A DNA stretch of 6,084 nt from contig JBCBKN010000298.1 of NCBI GenBank assembly GCA_038521775.1, forward strand, positions 1 to 6,084. The letters are read 5' to 3'. Below are positions 5,051 to 6,084 of the stretch, piece after piece. Made by a program: the position numbers and the translations under genes. Each line of letters opens with the position of its first letter. The stretch's first letter is position 1. A model generated the notes under the pieces. It was not told where the DNA came from, made no database searches, and saw nothing but the letters and a program-made list of their open reading frames with translations. Source of the stretch: J013 sp038521775. GTDB taxonomy: Bacteria > Pseudomonadota > Alphaproteobacteria > Rhodobacterales > Rhodobacteraceae.

Positions 5051-6084
5051 ATGACCACAGATGTCGCAGATCCCGACCGGCGCATGGACCGTGCAGCACT
5101 CGAAGCCCGCGCCGCCAAGGCCGCGTCGGTGCTGACCGAGCTGGGCGCAGGGCCCGGCGTGCCGCTTGCCGTCATCATGCGCAACGATCTCGAACAGCTC
5201 ATCCTGATGCGGGCGGCGGCCTTGTCCGGCGCGGTGATCGTCGCGATCAACTGGCATGGCGCGGCCGAGGAGGTGGGCGCGATCCTCGATGACAGCGGCG
5301 CCGAGCTTGTGGTGGCGCATCGCGATCTGATCGGCCCGCTCGACCCGGTCTTGCGCGCGCGCGGCGTGATCGGCGTGACGCCCGGCCCGGCGCTTTGCGC
5401 GGCCTATGGGATCGCGCCCGACGATGCCACGGCCGAGCCGGGGCTGCCCGAATGGGCGGCCCTGGTCGCGGCGGCCCAACCCTTGGCTGTGCGGCAGCCG
5501 ATGCGGCCGATCATGCGCTACACCTCCGGCTCGACCGGCAAGCCCAAGGGGGTGCGGCGGCTTTCGGGCGGGCCGAGCGTGGATTACGAGGCGGTCTTGC
5601 GCCGGGTCGGGGACGAGATGATGCGCTTTCGCCCCGGCGCGCGGTACCTGACGGCCGCACCGCTTTACCATTCGGCCCCCTCCACCCTCACCTCCTGCGC
5701 GCTGGTCTCGGAGGGGGTGTCGGCCTATGTCGCCCCGCGGTTCGAGGCCGAGAGCTTTCTGGCCACCATCGCGGCCGAGCGCATCACCCATATCTACCTC
5801 GTGCCCACGATGATGAGCCGGATGCTCAAGCTGCCCGAGGCGGTCAAGGCGCGCTACGATCTCTCTTCGGTGGAGTTCTGCGTCTCCACCGGCTCGCCCT
5901 GGCCGCATGATCTGAAAGCCGCGATGATCGCGTGGTGGGGCCCGGTCTTTTGGGAAAGCTACGGCGCGACCGAGATCGGCTTTCAGATCATGCGGCCAGG
6001 GCGAGCCGGTGGAGACGCAGAACTCCACCGAAGAGAGATCGTAGCGCGCCTTGACCGCCTCGGGCAGCTTGAGCATCCGGCTCA
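5051..6084 (+). CDS. AMP-forming acyl/aryl-CoA ligase (ANL family), N-terminal part; 3' end replaced by a fold-back
   Basis: The frame opens at the ATG at 5051 behind a strong ribosome site and stays open to the window end (344 full codons). Members activate a carboxylate with ATP to an acyl-adenylate and transfer it to CoA. Visible ANL motifs are the phosphate-binding loop YTSGSTGKPKGV (157-168, Ser for the common Thr), the substrate-side histidine H207 in PLYHSAP, and WESYGATEIG (301-310) with the conserved YGATE. The N-terminal domain is slightly short, starting close to the first helix (RAALEARAAKAASVL). From about codon 311 onward the reading frame runs into the reverse complement of its own codons 255-290. 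Those last ~34 residues are therefore almost certainly not the real protein. The missing part would hold the hinge and the C-terminal lid with its catalytic lysine. No signal peptide is seen; it is cytoplasmic. Being divergent from the importer, it may activate the imported compound. Carboxylate specificity is unknown. Confidence 0.88.
   Translation, partial: MTTDVADPDRRMDRAALEARAAKAASVLTELGAGPGVPLAVIMRNDLEQLILMRAAALSGAVIVAINWHGAAEEVGAILDDSGAELVVAHRDLIGPLDPVLRARGVIGVTPGPALCAAYGIAPDDATAEPGLPEWAALVAAAQPLAVRQPMRPIMRYTSGSTGKPKGVRRLSGGPSVDYEAVLRRVGDEMMRFRPGARYLTAAPLYHSAPSTLTSCALVSEGVSAYVAPRFEAESFLATIAAERITHIYLVPTMMSRMLKLPEAVKARYDLSSVEFCVSTGSPWPHDLKAAMIAWWGPVFWESYGATEIGFQIMRPGRAGGDAELHRREIVARLDRLGQLEHPA
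5814..6084. repeat. 108-bp perfect inverted repeat (fold-back) at the window end
   Basis: Positions 5814-5921 and 5977-6084 are exact reverse complements over all 108 bases, with a 55-bp spacer (5922-5976). The left arm is coding for the ligase and reads as normal protein (MLKLPEAVKARYDLSS and following). The right arm begins right after the YGATEIG codons and ends exactly at the last base of the window. Pairing breaks abruptly at 5922/5976. The bases cggc at 5977-5980 probably belong both to the true gene (the Gly codon of EIG) and to the inverted copy, that is, a short microhomology at the switch point. This is the signature of a strand-switch chimera from amplification or assembly. A natural hairpin inside a conserved enzyme gene is much less likely. 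Confidence 0.9.

Noticed and set aside
4865..6076. Minus-strand open frame of 403 codons starting with MLKLPEAVKARYDLSS
   Set aside because: Its first ~33 residues are the ligase peptide read from the inverted copy; the rest is antisense to the ligase and the intergenic region. It is created by the fold-back.
5814..6084. Inverted repeat considered as a transposon end, attachment site or hairpin telomere
   Set aside because: The arms are coding sequence of a conserved enzyme, there is no transposase or target duplication, and the arm stops exactly at the window end; a chimera explains it better.

Overview
The window looks like GC-rich alphaproteobacterial DNA, most likely from the Rhodobacteraceae/Roseobacter side. 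This is inferred from base composition, the style of the encoded proteins and the tightly overlapped operon; no rRNA or marker gene is present to confirm it. The right end carries a fold-back sequence, so the window probably stops at a contig edge.

Layout, left to right. Positions 1-60 hold the first 20 codons of a minus-strand gene that leaves the window, preceded by a very good Shine-Dalgarno. Positions 61-296 are a non-coding gap with a weak candidate promoter and a small decamer repeat. From 4828 down to 297 lies one minus-strand operon, in transcription order: an exported PotD-like substrate-binding protein, two PotB/PotC-like permeases, a PotA-like ATPase and a metallo-beta-lactamase-fold hydrolase. 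Joints from the second gene on are 4-bp overlaps or a 3-bp gap; a 34-bp gap follows the binding-protein gene. Positions 4829-5050 are a shared divergent promoter region with a perfect 16-bp palindrome. From 5051 rightward on the plus strand runs the N-terminal part of an AMP-forming acyl/aryl-CoA ligase. It is intact through the YGATE motif and then lost in a 108-bp perfect inverted repeat (5814-5921 against 5977-6084).

How the genes may work together: the binding protein, two permeases and ATPase form a complete importer of the polyamine/spermidine-putrescine (PotABCD-like) class. A hydrolase is coupled to it and a CoA ligase is divergent from it. The reading I favour is uptake of a small organic compound, hydrolysis of an ester/thioester or lactone, and activation of a carboxylate as a CoA thioester. 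The substrate is unknown. Features of the binding protein argue weakly against a classical polyamine. I found no RNA gene, CRISPR array, insertion sequence or convincing terminator. The most unusual structure, the terminal inverted repeat, is best explained as an amplification or assembly artefact.
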